A stretch of 56,000 nt of DNA from Mesostigma viride. Lineage: Eukaryota; Streptophyta; Mesostigmatophyceae; Mesostigmatales; Mesostigmataceae. Position numbers and translations under genes: made by a program. The notes beneath the pieces were generated by a model. That model was not told the origin of the DNA. It saw only the letters and a list, made by a program, of their open reading frames with translations, and ran no database searches. The stretch spans positions 4,408,817-4,464,816 of the forward strand of contig RPFO01000310.1 of NCBI GenBank assembly GCA_009746045.1, given 5' to 3'. This document shows, piece after piece, positions 29,961 to 39,500 of this stretch (its first letter is position 1; each line of letters opens with the position of its first letter).

Positions 29961-30042
29961 CAAACATCATGCATGACAATTTTCAGCATAAAAAGACAAA
30001 CTTCGGTACGAAGTACATTTTGCGTGCTGGAGTACATCCTTA

Positions 30043-30639
30043 ATGGCTGGTAGGGAGTCCTTACTAGATAGAATGAAAACTGCTCATGACCACGCGATCT
30101 CAGGGTATCAAAAAGCTCAGGCTAAGTACCTTGCTAGGTTGCGTGCCTCCTTAGATAGACGAGCACCTGAGATAGAAGTAGGAGATCTAGTATTAGTAGA
30201 AGGCCCCCGTGTTGGCCGTTTTGCTCATAAGTTTGAAGCAGAACTGAAGGTCAAACTTAGGCCTGCCTTCTTAGGACCCTTCCATGTGTTGTCCAGGGTA
30301 GGAAATTTCTTGTATAAAGTCGATATCCCTACCTCTTGGCAAACGCATTCAAACACCTTCCATAGGAGCCAGCTTAAACTGTACCACCCTAGTACGTTCG
30401 CTGGCAGGGAGTTAGCGCCTGCCCCTTTAGAGCATAATCCTGACACTGGGGAAGTAGAAGACGAAGTAGAAAGCATCGTGGCCCATCGAGATATCAAAAA
30501 GGGCCGCGGTACCCAGCGTCAGTATAAAGTGAAGTGGATGTATGCTCGTAGTGAAGTAGATAAGGTTTGGTATACGGAGAGTGAGCTAGATGGGTGTAGT
30601 CGCCTGCTGCAGGAATATAAAACCCTGCACAAGCTCTAG
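30043..30639 (+). CDS. pol: Integrase C-terminal domain and chromodomain
   Basis: 198 codons after element F. It begins with the integrase tail helix (RESLLDRMKTAHDHAISGYQ, KAQAKYLA), then the GPY/F-type β-domain (EIEVGDLVLVEGP, KLRPAFLGPFHVLSRVGNFL, YKVDIP, NTFHRSQLKLYHP), then a chromodomain (VESIVAHRDIKKGRGTQRQY, KVKWMYA, WYTESELD). The chromodomain usually directs integration to marked chromatin. The first codon ATG overlaps the TTAA of the insertion site, so the ORF start is not biological. It is the 3' part of the gene starting at 20745. Confidence 0.88.
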   Translation: MAGRESLLDRMKTAHDHAISGYQKAQAKYLARLRASLDRRAPEIEVGDLVLVEGPRVGRFAHKFEAELKVKLRPAFLGPFHVLSRVGNFLYKVDIPTSWQTHSNTFHRSQLKLYHPSTFAGRELAPAPLEHNPDTGEVEDEVESIVAHRDIKKGRGTQRQYKVKWMYARSEVDKVWYTESELDGCSRLLQEYKTLHKL

Positions 30640-30689
30640 TCGTAGGCCTTCTCCTCTCTTATGTTATGTCTGCTGTCGACGGGTGGTTG

Positions 30690-30710
30690 GTTGTCCCCTC
30701 CCCTCCGCAG
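30690..30710 (+). promoter_or_regulatory. Candidate splice acceptor before ORF3
   Basis: TTGTCCCCTCCCCTCCGCAG is a pyrimidine tract ending in AG, six bases before the ORF3 ATG (30716). With the CAG/GTGAGT donor at 14182/14183 it could make a spliced RNA whose first ATG is ORF3's. Confidence 0.4.
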
Positions 30711-30715
30711 CCGTC

Positions 30716-31829
30716 ATGACAGAGCCTACCCCTCCGGCTGAGAGCCCGCTGCCGTCCCTGCCCCTACCGGACCCTGAGCTGTATTTCGAGGCCCTTCCGG
30801 GCCGCTGGGTGTCGCGATCATGTTACCGGGGTGGCGTTGTGCAGCCGGCCCTTCAGGCCCAACATGCGAGCTTAGTCAGGGCGGCCCTCTTCGGGGTCAC
30901 GTGGTATGGTCCTTCCCCTAATGAGCCGCACCAGCTTGTCCTGCACGGGTTCGACGATTCCGGACACTGTTTGTTGGGGTGTGGTTCCCGCTGTCCCGCC
31001 TTGGGACAGATAGATGCGGTTCTCCGGTGCTGCCGTGTGTTCTCCTACCTCTCTACCCCTGTGGGCCGTACCTGCCTACGAGAGGTGTTTCCTTGGCTTC
31101 CGGCTGAGGGTGATGCTGAGGTAGATGAGAACCCCTGCGACCTTTTACGGGCCGTAGAATTCATGGAGATAGCTGATCAGGCGGCGGGACTAGCGGTTGA
31201 TGGTCCTGCCCCTTCGGGCGCCCCAGCCGAGGTACATTATACTCCAGATTATTCTGCCTCGAGCGCTGCGTCCGCCTCCTCGGCGTCTGTTCCTCCCTCT
31301 CCGGTCCCGTCGTCCCCTCGGTCGACCCGGGATGTTGCAGTGGAGCCTACCCCTTCGGGTTTGCCTGATCCTCTTTCGGCGACGGTCTCGGCTATGCAGG
31401 CTCAGATCCAGTCCCTGACCACGGCGTTTGGGGCCTTCCTGGCGGCCCAGGCGCAGGTCCCGGCTACGCCAGCTGGATCCGCGCCTCCTACCCCTTCTGT
31501 TGCCCCGGCGACGACGGCTTCGCCCGCGCCCCCGTTTGCGCCCGCGGTCGCTGTGGTTCCGGCGGCTGCTGCGACTCCTGCTACCTCTGCGCCTTTGACC
31601 GCTGTACCTGCGCCTACGCGTGAGTCCCCTGCCCCTGTGACCGCGCCCGCTGTCGCTGCTTCCGAGCCTCCACCAGCTCAGTCGCAGCCGTCGCGGGGCT
31701 TCTTTGGCGACACTAGCGGACTGCCCAGGCTTTGGGAGGGTGGTCCCCCGCAGAGGATTCCGGTTCCTGACTGGAGCCTGGATGGTAGTCAATCTTATGC
31801 AGGACTGCCTGTCCCTACGGGCCCCATTT
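30716..31829 (+). CDS. ORF3, 5' part: unrecognised protein downstream of pol
   Basis: The ATG at 30716 lies 77 bp after the pol stop. About 371 codons are read before element D. The protein has a folded-looking N-terminal 180 residues with several Cys (HCLLGCGSRCPALGQIDAVL, RCCRVFSYLSTPVGRTCL), then a long Pro/Ala/Ser-rich linker. GC content is visibly higher than in gag-pol, and codon choice leans to C/G ends, unlike the T/A-ending codons of gag-pol. The position is where env-like ORFs sit, but there is no signal peptide. The frame continues into element D to 31915, but native coding ends at the TTAA (31830). Confidence 0.65.
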
Positions 31830-31833
31830 TTAA

Positions 31834-33551
31834 CTCGTCGTCTGTCCCTGGTCCTAATTTTAGGACTGAGTTCAACTCAGTCCTAATTTTAGGACCTAAT
31901 TTTGAGGTTTTGTAGAAAATTCGCCCCGGTCGGAATATTTGGCAGAAAAATTTTCTCAAAATTTATTCAAATACTAGGTGAAATGACCTTTCTGGGACAT
32001 ATTTTTGCGATTTTTTTGGATTTTGTTTGGGCGGCTAAATGTACGGTCAAAGTACAGGTGGTAAGGGTACATTTTCACGCGAAACGTGAGTTCCGGAAAT
32101 GCACGACCTAGCCATGGCGGCTTGCGCCCATGCGTGCAGTTTACGTTTTCGGACGATTTTGCGGGCCAAACCAAGGAAATAGATTTTTTATGTCCTAAAG
32201 ATGATACAAGTGTATTTTAACCTCGCGGGGATGCGATTTACTGGGTGTCGGCACTGTTCTTGCTGGAAAAATCTGCGATTAGGCAGGTCGACGGAATGGA
32301 TTACTACAATTGATTCCCGGGTCGAATCGGAGGGTTTATAGGTTTCTTTCTACCCTTTATCATGTATTGTCGTAGATTAAGTCTAGTGGCAGTAAAGATT
32401 TGATGATTTCGACCACTCTGTCACGTCATGGTTTGTGTGCCGCAAAGTGCCACTTTTGCAGGCACCGCCTGGGCCAAGGTAACGCCAGCCGTGCCAGGTA
32501 AAGCTGGAATATCGCTGCTTCATCGTTTCTTGGTATTCTTACATGAGTTTAAGCTTGCGATGCGCTGTCAGTTTTGAGTCTTGCTGCTCTTTCTTGACCG
32601 TTGCCTGCCCCTCTCTAAAACCATCTTTTTAGATGATCTTACCAGGCACTTGCCTTACCGTAGCGTGGCTGTACAAGGTTTTAGGTGCTGAATGGGTTAA
32701 AACACTTTCATAGATGTTAGTTATTCTCTTGCTATGTTCATACTGCATGATTGTGTGGTCATGGACTGCGTCAAGGGTACTGTCAAGCTTATACGGGTGA
32801 GTGAAAAATCTTGGTGATAAACCACTGTCATCATGTGCCAGCAGGTATCTTGGCCATGTCATGGCAAGGTAATACAGTTTTATCCATGTCCATTCTTGTA
32901 AAGAACAATTAAATGTGACTAACCTACCCATTACATCGGTGGTTATTACTTATAATACATCCCTTTGTAGCTACGTATCCATACGCATTCCCTACATGTA
33001 TGCATAGGCTTTCACACATACTAAGGTACAATATAACTGCAATATGATGATGCAAGTATGTTTTCCTATTATGCCTGAAGGGAAATGGGCTGATTGACAT
33101 GGTTTGTGGCCACGCTTCTATGTAGTATGACCGCACTTACATGCTTGCAAATTGCTAGCATGGCCCAGTCCTATGTATAGGACTGGCAGTATTTGGCGTG
33201 TTTCAGGCAGTGCCAGTGGCCAAATTGAGTCCAGTTTTTTGCCACAGGTCAAGAACTATATTGTTTACATGCCTGTATTTTTTAAACATGCATATGGAAT
33301 TTATTCAATTTTTGCCACTCATGCTTCCACACAAAAATGCAAATTCGCCGACGGTGCCATACATCCATGTAATTTTTAGGAGTTTGGGTCAAGTTTTCAC
33401 TGATGTAGTATTTTTGCCAGCAAGAGGACATCAAATACTCCATAGACCCACATCTAAGCATCTTGGATGGACCCCCTACCTAGTCACTACACACGGTTGA
33501 AAAAGGCCAACTCAGTCCTATTATTAGGACTGAGTTGGGACAGACGACGAG
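31834..33551 (-). mobile_element. TTAA element D (1718 bp), inside ORF3
   Basis: It is flanked by TTAA at 31830-31833 and 33552-33555. Perfect 15-bp ends: CTCGTCGTCTGTCCC and its reverse complement. Next to each end are GTCCTAATTTTAGGAC-type palindromes with AACTCAGTCC/GGACTGAGTT arms. The interior is a diverged relative of A, B and C in the orientation of C (shared blocks such as ATGGCGGCTTGCGCCCATGC, GGTGTCGGCA, GGCCAAGGTAACGCCA), yet the ends differ from theirs. Removing D and one TTAA rejoins ORF3 in the same frame. Confidence 0.88.
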
Positions 33552-33555
33552 TTAA

Positions 33556-34738
33556 CATGTGGCCTGAGGGTGCACCGGCAACCGAGACCGGCGCGCCAGC
33601 TTCGGTGGCGGGTCCGTCACGGCCTCCTCTGGCTTCGGGTCCGGCGCGACCGCCTGCTGTACCAGTGTCACCTGCGTCGGTGTCGGCTCCTGCCCCTGCT
33701 TCGGCCCCTGCCCCTTCGGCCTCTCTGTCCTTGGCTGCGGTTGTTCGGTCCACCGGCCAGGATCCTCGCGCTACCCGCGCTTCCGACTCCCTCCGGGAGT
33801 TGTCCCAGGGTGACCGGGACAGGGCTCCTTCTGTGGTGCATGTGACGCCGGAGTCGCGCGACACGCCCGTGCCTGGATGTGGTATGTCCGCACTCGCCTG
33901 CCGCCAGTGTGACCTGCCGCGCGCCTCCGCCGAGCTTGCCATCTCGCCCATGTCCTACGGGTTTTCCCAGGTGTGTCGGGCGCCTCGGGATCGTGGCCTA
34001 CCCATTGAGACTGATCGGCCTCCTTTCGACATGGTTATTTTAGCTGATCCTGTGTTCCAGGGTGAGATCCTGGTTCGGCGCGTTCTGTATCGCTGGGCTA
34101 GGCGCCACAACGACTTGGACACCTACGGTGGGTTCCAGTGGGCTTACCCTCCGCCTCTGGGCATTATGGCTTCGGATGCCCTTACGGTAGAGTTTCCTGC
34201 GGTGCCGGGTGTTACGTACACCACGGTCCTCCAGCCCATCCTCGAGTGGGATGCCCGGCGTCCGGCGCCCCTCCCGGGCCAGGGTCTAGACTCCCGCGGT
34301 CACCCTCCTCCTCGGGCCAGCGACTACCTAGAGACATTCGGGTCGCGCCAGTGTACGCGTCGGTGGCGTTCCCGTGAGATTCGGCACATCCGGTTGTGGC
34401 CGTCCAACGTGGAGCCCCTGGTAGATCTGTTTTTCCCGACGGGTCTGCGCCCTCGGATCCGGTATCATTGCCTGCTCCTTCGGGCTCTCTGCCTGATCGC
34501 GGTAGAGCCTTTCCTACGCCTCTTTGCCTGCGGTTTCCTGGACTGGGCCCGGGGCCAGGTCGTTCTTACTCAGCATAGGTATTACTGGGCCTTTCTGGGC
34601 CTTTTTCCTGACGGCGTGTGGGCCGATGTTTTCCTCACCGTAGATAGGCATGACAATGTTGAGGATGTGGCCCATTACCAGGCCTACCTGGATGTCCTGC
34701 TGGCCTCCCGTGGTACCTACCAGACGGATGGCCATTAG
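33556..34738 (+). CDS. ORF3, 3' part: unrecognised protein
   Basis: About 393 codons after element D, in phase with 30716-31829 when D is excluded. The start is Pro/Ala-rich, then a compact region of about 280 residues with conserved-looking aromatic and Cys positions (GMSALACRQCDLPRASAELA, VLYRWARRHNDLDTYGGFQW, REIRHIRLWPSNVEPLVDLF). A moderately hydrophobic segment YHCLLLRALCLIAVEPFLRL lies about 110 residues from the end. It stops at 34736-34738. No family recognised. It could be a second structural protein, an acquired host gene or an env analogue. Confidence 0.65.
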
Positions 34739-35095
34739 ATAGAGGGCCTTAGGCCCGACCTGAGGGTGTTGTCCCTCCGGTATGTAGAGTCGCCCTCATG
34801 TTCTGGCCAGTTGACTGGTCGTTCTTGGTCCTTGGTGCTGATTGGTTTACTCTGTGTGTCCTGCCCAGTGCCGTTCCCCCCCGGCAAGGACTTTGTTCCA
34901 GGCAGTTAGGGGAACCTACCACCAGGCTTGGTGCTGGCTAACCCTACACCTCCAGGCGTGGTGGTGGAGACCGTGTGAACTATTGGTGCCTTGTATCTTG
35001 GATGGCCTGCTGACTGTGTTAGTGTGTGCTGGGTGCATTAGGTTTCCTACCCCTTGTTTTCCTCCCTGTACGTAGGGAGAGGGCTCCCTACCTTT
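34739..35095 (+). other. Chromovirus 3' untranslated region
   Basis: No coding or repeat signal recognised between ORF3 and the polypurine tract. Confidence 0.5.
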
Positions 35096-35107
35096 GTGGG
35101 GGGGAGG
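35096..35107 (+). promoter_or_regulatory. Polypurine tract
   Basis: GTGGGGGGGAGG lies directly before the 3' LTR, as expected for the plus-strand primer of reverse transcription. Confidence 0.75.
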
Positions 35108-35680
35108 TGTTACGTCGCGTAACAATTCGTTGTAGTTACGGACGTAAATTAGGTCTTTTGCCTCGGTTGTCCCTAGGTTTACGTTTAGGCTCCTACCGGG
35201 ACATTATCGTCCTCGTAACAGTACTGTGGTACATTGGGTGCCGTTGGGCGCCGCGCCGCGTACTTTATTAGTGGTCCTGATCCTGTGGCAGAATGTAGTG
35301 GACCAGCGTGCATCAGTAGATTTAGTGGACCAGCGTGCATCTGTAGGCGAGGGCCATGTCGGCCCGAACGTGTTGGACCGTTGGTGACCATTTATGCGCG
35401 TTCTACCCCTTGTGTGTGCACTCGGCGTGTGTTAAGTGAATTGACACATTTAGGCTTGGGTCACGGCAGTGTAGTTGTGTTTCCTTCCTCTATTCCTGGA
35501 GTAAACGGGTTTTGATAAATGGTTGTATGGCGTATTATAGTAACACTTACGTTAATGCATTGAGATCAGCTCCGTCACGTTCGTCTTTCGCCAGAGGGTT
35601 AAGTAGAGGAGGCCTGACCAGTTTAGGTAGTATCAGGCCCATTAGAGGTAGAAGTGGAGGTAGATATCCGCGGCGTAACA
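35108..35680 (+). repeat. 3' LTR of the chromovirus (573 bp)
   Basis: Same length as and apparently identical to 13087-13659. Followed by the second GCTAC target copy (35681-35685) and the right part of element A. Confidence 0.92.
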
Positions 35681-36404
35681 GCTACACAAGCTAGAACGTA
35701 TATATAAACGTCAAACATCGATAGGAAAACGATGCTTAAGCTTTACCAGGCATGGATGGCGTTACCTTGGCCCAGGCGGTGGCCGCAAAATGGCGCATTT
35801 CGGCACACCAAAGTTGTGCAGCATGGTCGCTGGATTCGGCGATTTCTGGCCACCCTTGCACGTTTACGACTAATATGTATCATAAAAAGTACAAAGAAAC
35901 CGATATATCCTTTAAAATACGCCGGAAAGGTATTGCTGTCAACGTTTCTATCGTCCGGCCTGATCGCAGTTTTTTCCAGCAAGAACGCTGCCGACACCTA
36001 TCAAATGGCATTCCCGCGAACCAAAAATTGGCCGGTATGATCTTTAGGACGTATAAAATCAATATCCTAAGTTTGGCCAGAAAATTCGAACGAAAACGTA
36101 AATGCCATGCGTGGGCGCAAGCCGCCATGGCCAGGTCGTCGTTTTCCGGAATGCACGTTGTACGTGAAAAAGTACCCTGACCCCTTGTACTTTGACGGTC
36201 TGGAACACCTGTTAAACTTGGTCAAAATATAGCAAACCCTAGTATCATGTTCTGGAGAAACTTATAAACTTTCATTCTTCTCAGCTAAACGTTTCCTAAT
36301 TCCCAATAGTATTCTCGCAAACTGGTCCCCCGAGTAGGTGCCGACAAATCGGCTGTAAGTCACTTTTTGGCGGAAAATCGGCAGCAAGACCATTTAGGGG
36401 TTAA

Positions 36405-36583
36405 GATATTGTCAAGTTACTCCTCACATCTGTTCCAGTCGCTGTACCAGTGCGCTCTGATTCCAAACCAAACGCCAACCTGCAAAACCCTGTCAACGGT
36501 AAAGAAAGCCCCCAAAAGAAATATACAACATTTTCAAGGTAACTGTACAACCCCACACACCCACACTCGGCCCGGTGCGCCGC
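36405..36583. other. 3' flank of the cyclic-nucleotide-binding gene
   Basis: Probable 3' UTR and downstream region of the minus-strand gene. Element A inserted about 180 bp beyond its stop codon. Confidence 0.45.
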
Positions 36584-39500
36584 TCACAGCACAACCGACG
36601 CCTTTTCGGTCGTGGCGTTGCGCCGCAGGTACTGCTTCAAATATTCGTCCAGCTGTCGCTGTCGCGTGAGCTCGGCCAAGTATGGCGGTGGTGCGAGCGA
36701 GCGCGCTGCGATGCTCTGCTCATGCAGCCGCTGCGCCTCGCTGGCCTGGAGGGCCTCCCGCTGCCGCTGCGACATCTTCTTCTTGCGAGCCCGCACCTCC
36801 GCCAGCTCCGCAAGCTGCATCGAGTCCGCTTTGGGGGAGAACACGCCGGCCGCGAGCGCGGCGCGTTCCGCCGAGCTGCCACCCGCCCCCGACCGGCTGC
36901 TTGCCATTCCCCCGCTACTGCTGGCGTACGCGTCCGCAATGGCCCCCCTCAGCGCGCCCGACTTGAGCTGCGCCAGCTGCTCCTCGATCGCCTCAGCGCT
37001 CGTCTGGCTCTTCATGCTGGCCACCGCCACGCCGTTGCGCCCGTACCAGCGCACCATGTGCTCAGGCGCATCAAAATCCTGCTCCACAATGTCCCGCAGC
37101 GTGGGCAGCGACATTCCCCGCGCATTCGCGCCGCCATGGACGTTGGCGTGGCGTGCCGACGCGTGGCCTAGGTAGCCGCCGCCACCACCACCGCCACCGG
37201 CACCCTTGCCGTCCGCACCAGCGCCCACTGCCGCTATCCCCGTGACAAAAGTGTCCAGCAGCACCTCGGTGTCCGCGCTGCCGATCACGCGCGTGGTGCC
37301 ACCGCCACACGCCGTGCGTGGACTGAGCATGAACGATGGCTTGCGCGGCTGGGGGGGTTGTTCGGGGCCGGCAGACACAACATGATTGCTGATGGTAAGG
37401 TTATTGCTATCGTTGGTGCTGTCCGAAGGTGGGCCGGTCGGAAAATGGAGGCGTGGGACGGCGACACCTGGCCCGTGGGTGGACCTTGGTGACGTCTCGC
37501 TGCCTGGTATGGACGGCAGGCTGGCGAATGTCACCCTGGATGTGGCCTCCCCTCCCCCTGTCGCCCCCCCTAGACGTGATGCTGAGTCCTCGGATGACGC
37601 ATGGCTGTTGCTGGCGCTGTTGAGCGCCACCTCATTACCCTCTGCGATGCGAGTGGACGGCGGCGGCGGCTCCCCCTGCCGGCCATCTGACGCCACCTGG
37701 GCGCCTCCCTGGTCCCTTCCCGCGGCCCCACCCTGGGTTGATGTCGGGCTGATCACCGCTGAGGACCGCCGCCATCCCGAGCCCCCCGCGGTGCTCCCCC
37801 TTGGGCTGATCACTTCGGATCCCTTGAACGAGCTCTTGGTGGTCAACACCGCCGCCGATTGTGGCTCTGCGACGGCCCCGTCCTTGCTCCCGCGGCGTGC
37901 CCCACCGTCCGCCGAGCGAGGGGACTTGAGCGTTGCGCGCATGAGCGCGTCACCCAGCAGCCCCGACACGAGACCGCGCGCGTTGGCCGCATCCGGCAAC
38001 TGGAAGCCCCTGCCACCTGTCACGGTCCCCTTGTCCCGCTCGGTGCCGGCGCCCTGCCCATGGCGGGTACTGCTGGCCCCCGCGAGGGTGGCGTCGATGC
38101 CTGTCAGAGGGAGGGTCACCGTCGCGGCCAGGGATGCGCGGCCATCCGGCCCGCGCGCCTCCTTGTGGGTGTCCATCCGCATCGACAGCAGCTCCTGCGT
38201 GGGTGTGTGCGTGGGTGCATGCGTGTGTATGTGTGTTTGTAGGGGGGTAGCCGTGGCAAGTGATAGATGCGGTGAGAGGGCGCATGGCAGCTCCTGCGTG
38301 GGTGGGCACGCGCAGGCGTATGTGTGTGCGTTTGTGCGTGTGTGCGTGTGTGTACGTGCATGTGTTTAGGGGGGAAGCCATGGCGAGCAACCCGTGTGTG
38401 AGTGCGTGCGTGCGCGTGTGGTCACTGTAGTATAGTCCTGTGCATGTGTGTGTAGGGAGGCAGCCATGTCGAGCCCCCAGTGTGTTAGTGCGTGTGTACG
38501 TGCGCGTGTGTGCTTGTCTGTGTTGCGGGTTTGCAGAGGGAGGGAGGGAGGGAGGGAGGGAGGGAGGGAGGGAGGGAGGGAGGGAGGGAGGGAGGGAGGG
38601 AGGGAGGGAGGGAGGGAGGGAGGGAGGGAGGGAGGGAGGGAGGGAGGGAGGGAGGGAGGGAGGGAGGGAGGGAGGGAGGGAAGGAGGGAAGGAGGGAGGG
38701 AGGGAGGGAGACCAGGGGATATTGACCCTGCCACTCTGATGGGAGGAAGGCAAGGAGGAAAGCGACGGGGGAGGCATGGGGCTATGCCGCGAAATAAATG
38801 TAACTCCAACAGAGCATTTGGCTGGACTTACAGAATGCACTGTGCTTCCTGACTTGGCTACATTCCCATGGATGTGCTACCTCCACGGCAGCATGAAGTA
38901 CACTGCAATCACCTCTGCGCGCTTATGCCGACACCCTCGCCTCTGCGCGCTTATGCCACCACCCTCGCCTCTGCGCGCTTATGCCACCACCCTCACCTCT
39001 GCGTGCTTATGCCAACGCCCTCACCTCTGTGCACTTTTGCCACCACCCTCACCTCTGCGCGCTCATGCCGCCGCCCTCACCTCTGCACGCTTGTGCCACC
39101 GCTCGCAGCGCTCCACGGACAGGCTGCGGATGGCCTTGATGACCGAGGGGGGCAGTGTGTTCAGGAACTCGTCACCCCTGGCTCAACCGGCAAGGCAGGT
39201 GAGACAGGCACAGCAAGGCAAGGCAAACATTTCAAACTGTGTAAAGCATAGGTAACCAAGGCAAGGCACAGCAAAGGCAAGGCAAACATTTCAAAGCGTG
39301 TAAAAGCCAGGCAAGCCAGGCAAGCCACGAAGGCCAGGCAAGCCAGGCAGGTCAGGCACAGGCCACGGAAGCCAGACACGCCAGGCACGCCAGGCAGGCC
39401 AGGCAAGCGACGAAGGCCAGGCAAGCCAGGCAAGCGAGGCAAGCGAGGCAAGCGAGGCAAGCGAGGCAGGCCAGGCAAGCCGGGCATGCCAGGCAAGCCA

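Larger units (their letters stand above)
21710..30039. mobile_element. TTAA element F, 8.3 kb, with unrecognised genes
   Basis: It is flanked by TTAA at 21706-21709 and 30040-30043. Terminal inverted repeats are 16 bp with one mismatch: GAATGTACTCCAGCAC at the left, and GGATGTACTCCAGCAC at the right when reverse-complemented. A direct AAGTACATTTTG follows the left repeat and precedes the right one. Inside, in order: AT-rich unassigned DNA, hexamer arrays, short repeats, a 297-bp-arm palindrome, two or more gene-like regions (25.9-28.8 kb), and a 171-bp tandem array. No known transposase fold was recognised. The site preference suggests piggyBac or another TTAA-specific group. It splits the integrase gene. 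Confidence 0.85.
13087..35680 (+). mobile_element. Ty3/gypsy chromovirus, 22.6 kb with three nested elements
   Basis: Two 573-bp direct LTRs (TG…CA), a primer-binding-like site, a polypurine tract and a 5-bp target duplication GCTAC (13082-13086, 35681-35685) delimit the element. Coding order is leader ORF, Gag, protease-RT-RNase H, integrase, chromodomain, then an extra ORF3. Nested TTAA elements B, F and D add 11,746 bp including duplicated TTAAs, so the native length is about 10,848 bp. Integrase-after-RNase H order plus a C-terminal chromodomain places it with chromoviruses. Pol carries at least two frame breaks, so this copy probably cannot supply its own enzymes. Confidence 0.9.
12103..36400 (+). 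mobile_element. TTAA element A (1.7 kb), split by the Ty3/gypsy insertion
   Basis: It is flanked by TTAA at 12099-12102 and 36401-36404. Terminal repeats are CCCCTAAATGG at the left and CCATTTAGGGG at the right. Left part 12103-13086, right part 35686-36400, together about 1699 bp. Joining the parts across the gypsy element and one copy of its 5-bp duplication reproduces the uninterrupted copy B. Subterminal palindromes (CTGCCGATAAATCGGCAG at the left; GCCGACAAATCGGC and GGCGGAAAATCGGCAGC at the right) are shared in type with B and C. No transposase is seen. The TTAA target and CCC/GGG ends fit piggyBac. Confidence 0.85.

Noticed and set aside
21710-30039. Helitron or Maverick-type element
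   Set aside because: It has inverted ends and a TTAA duplication; no CTRR end, Rep/helicase, polymerase B or integrase was found inside.
31190-31792. 200-codon Arg-rich minus-strand frame
   Set aside because: It is the antisense shadow of the GC-rich ORF3 and has Arg/Gly-biased shadow composition.
30716-34738. Calling ORF3 a viral envelope gene
   Set aside because: Position fits, but no signal peptide, cleavage site or clear fusion-type membrane anchor is visible.
38913-39108. CRISPR-like array of 28-bp repeats
   Set aside because: Units are directly contiguous with no spacers, diverge progressively and end in an exon of a eukaryotic gene.
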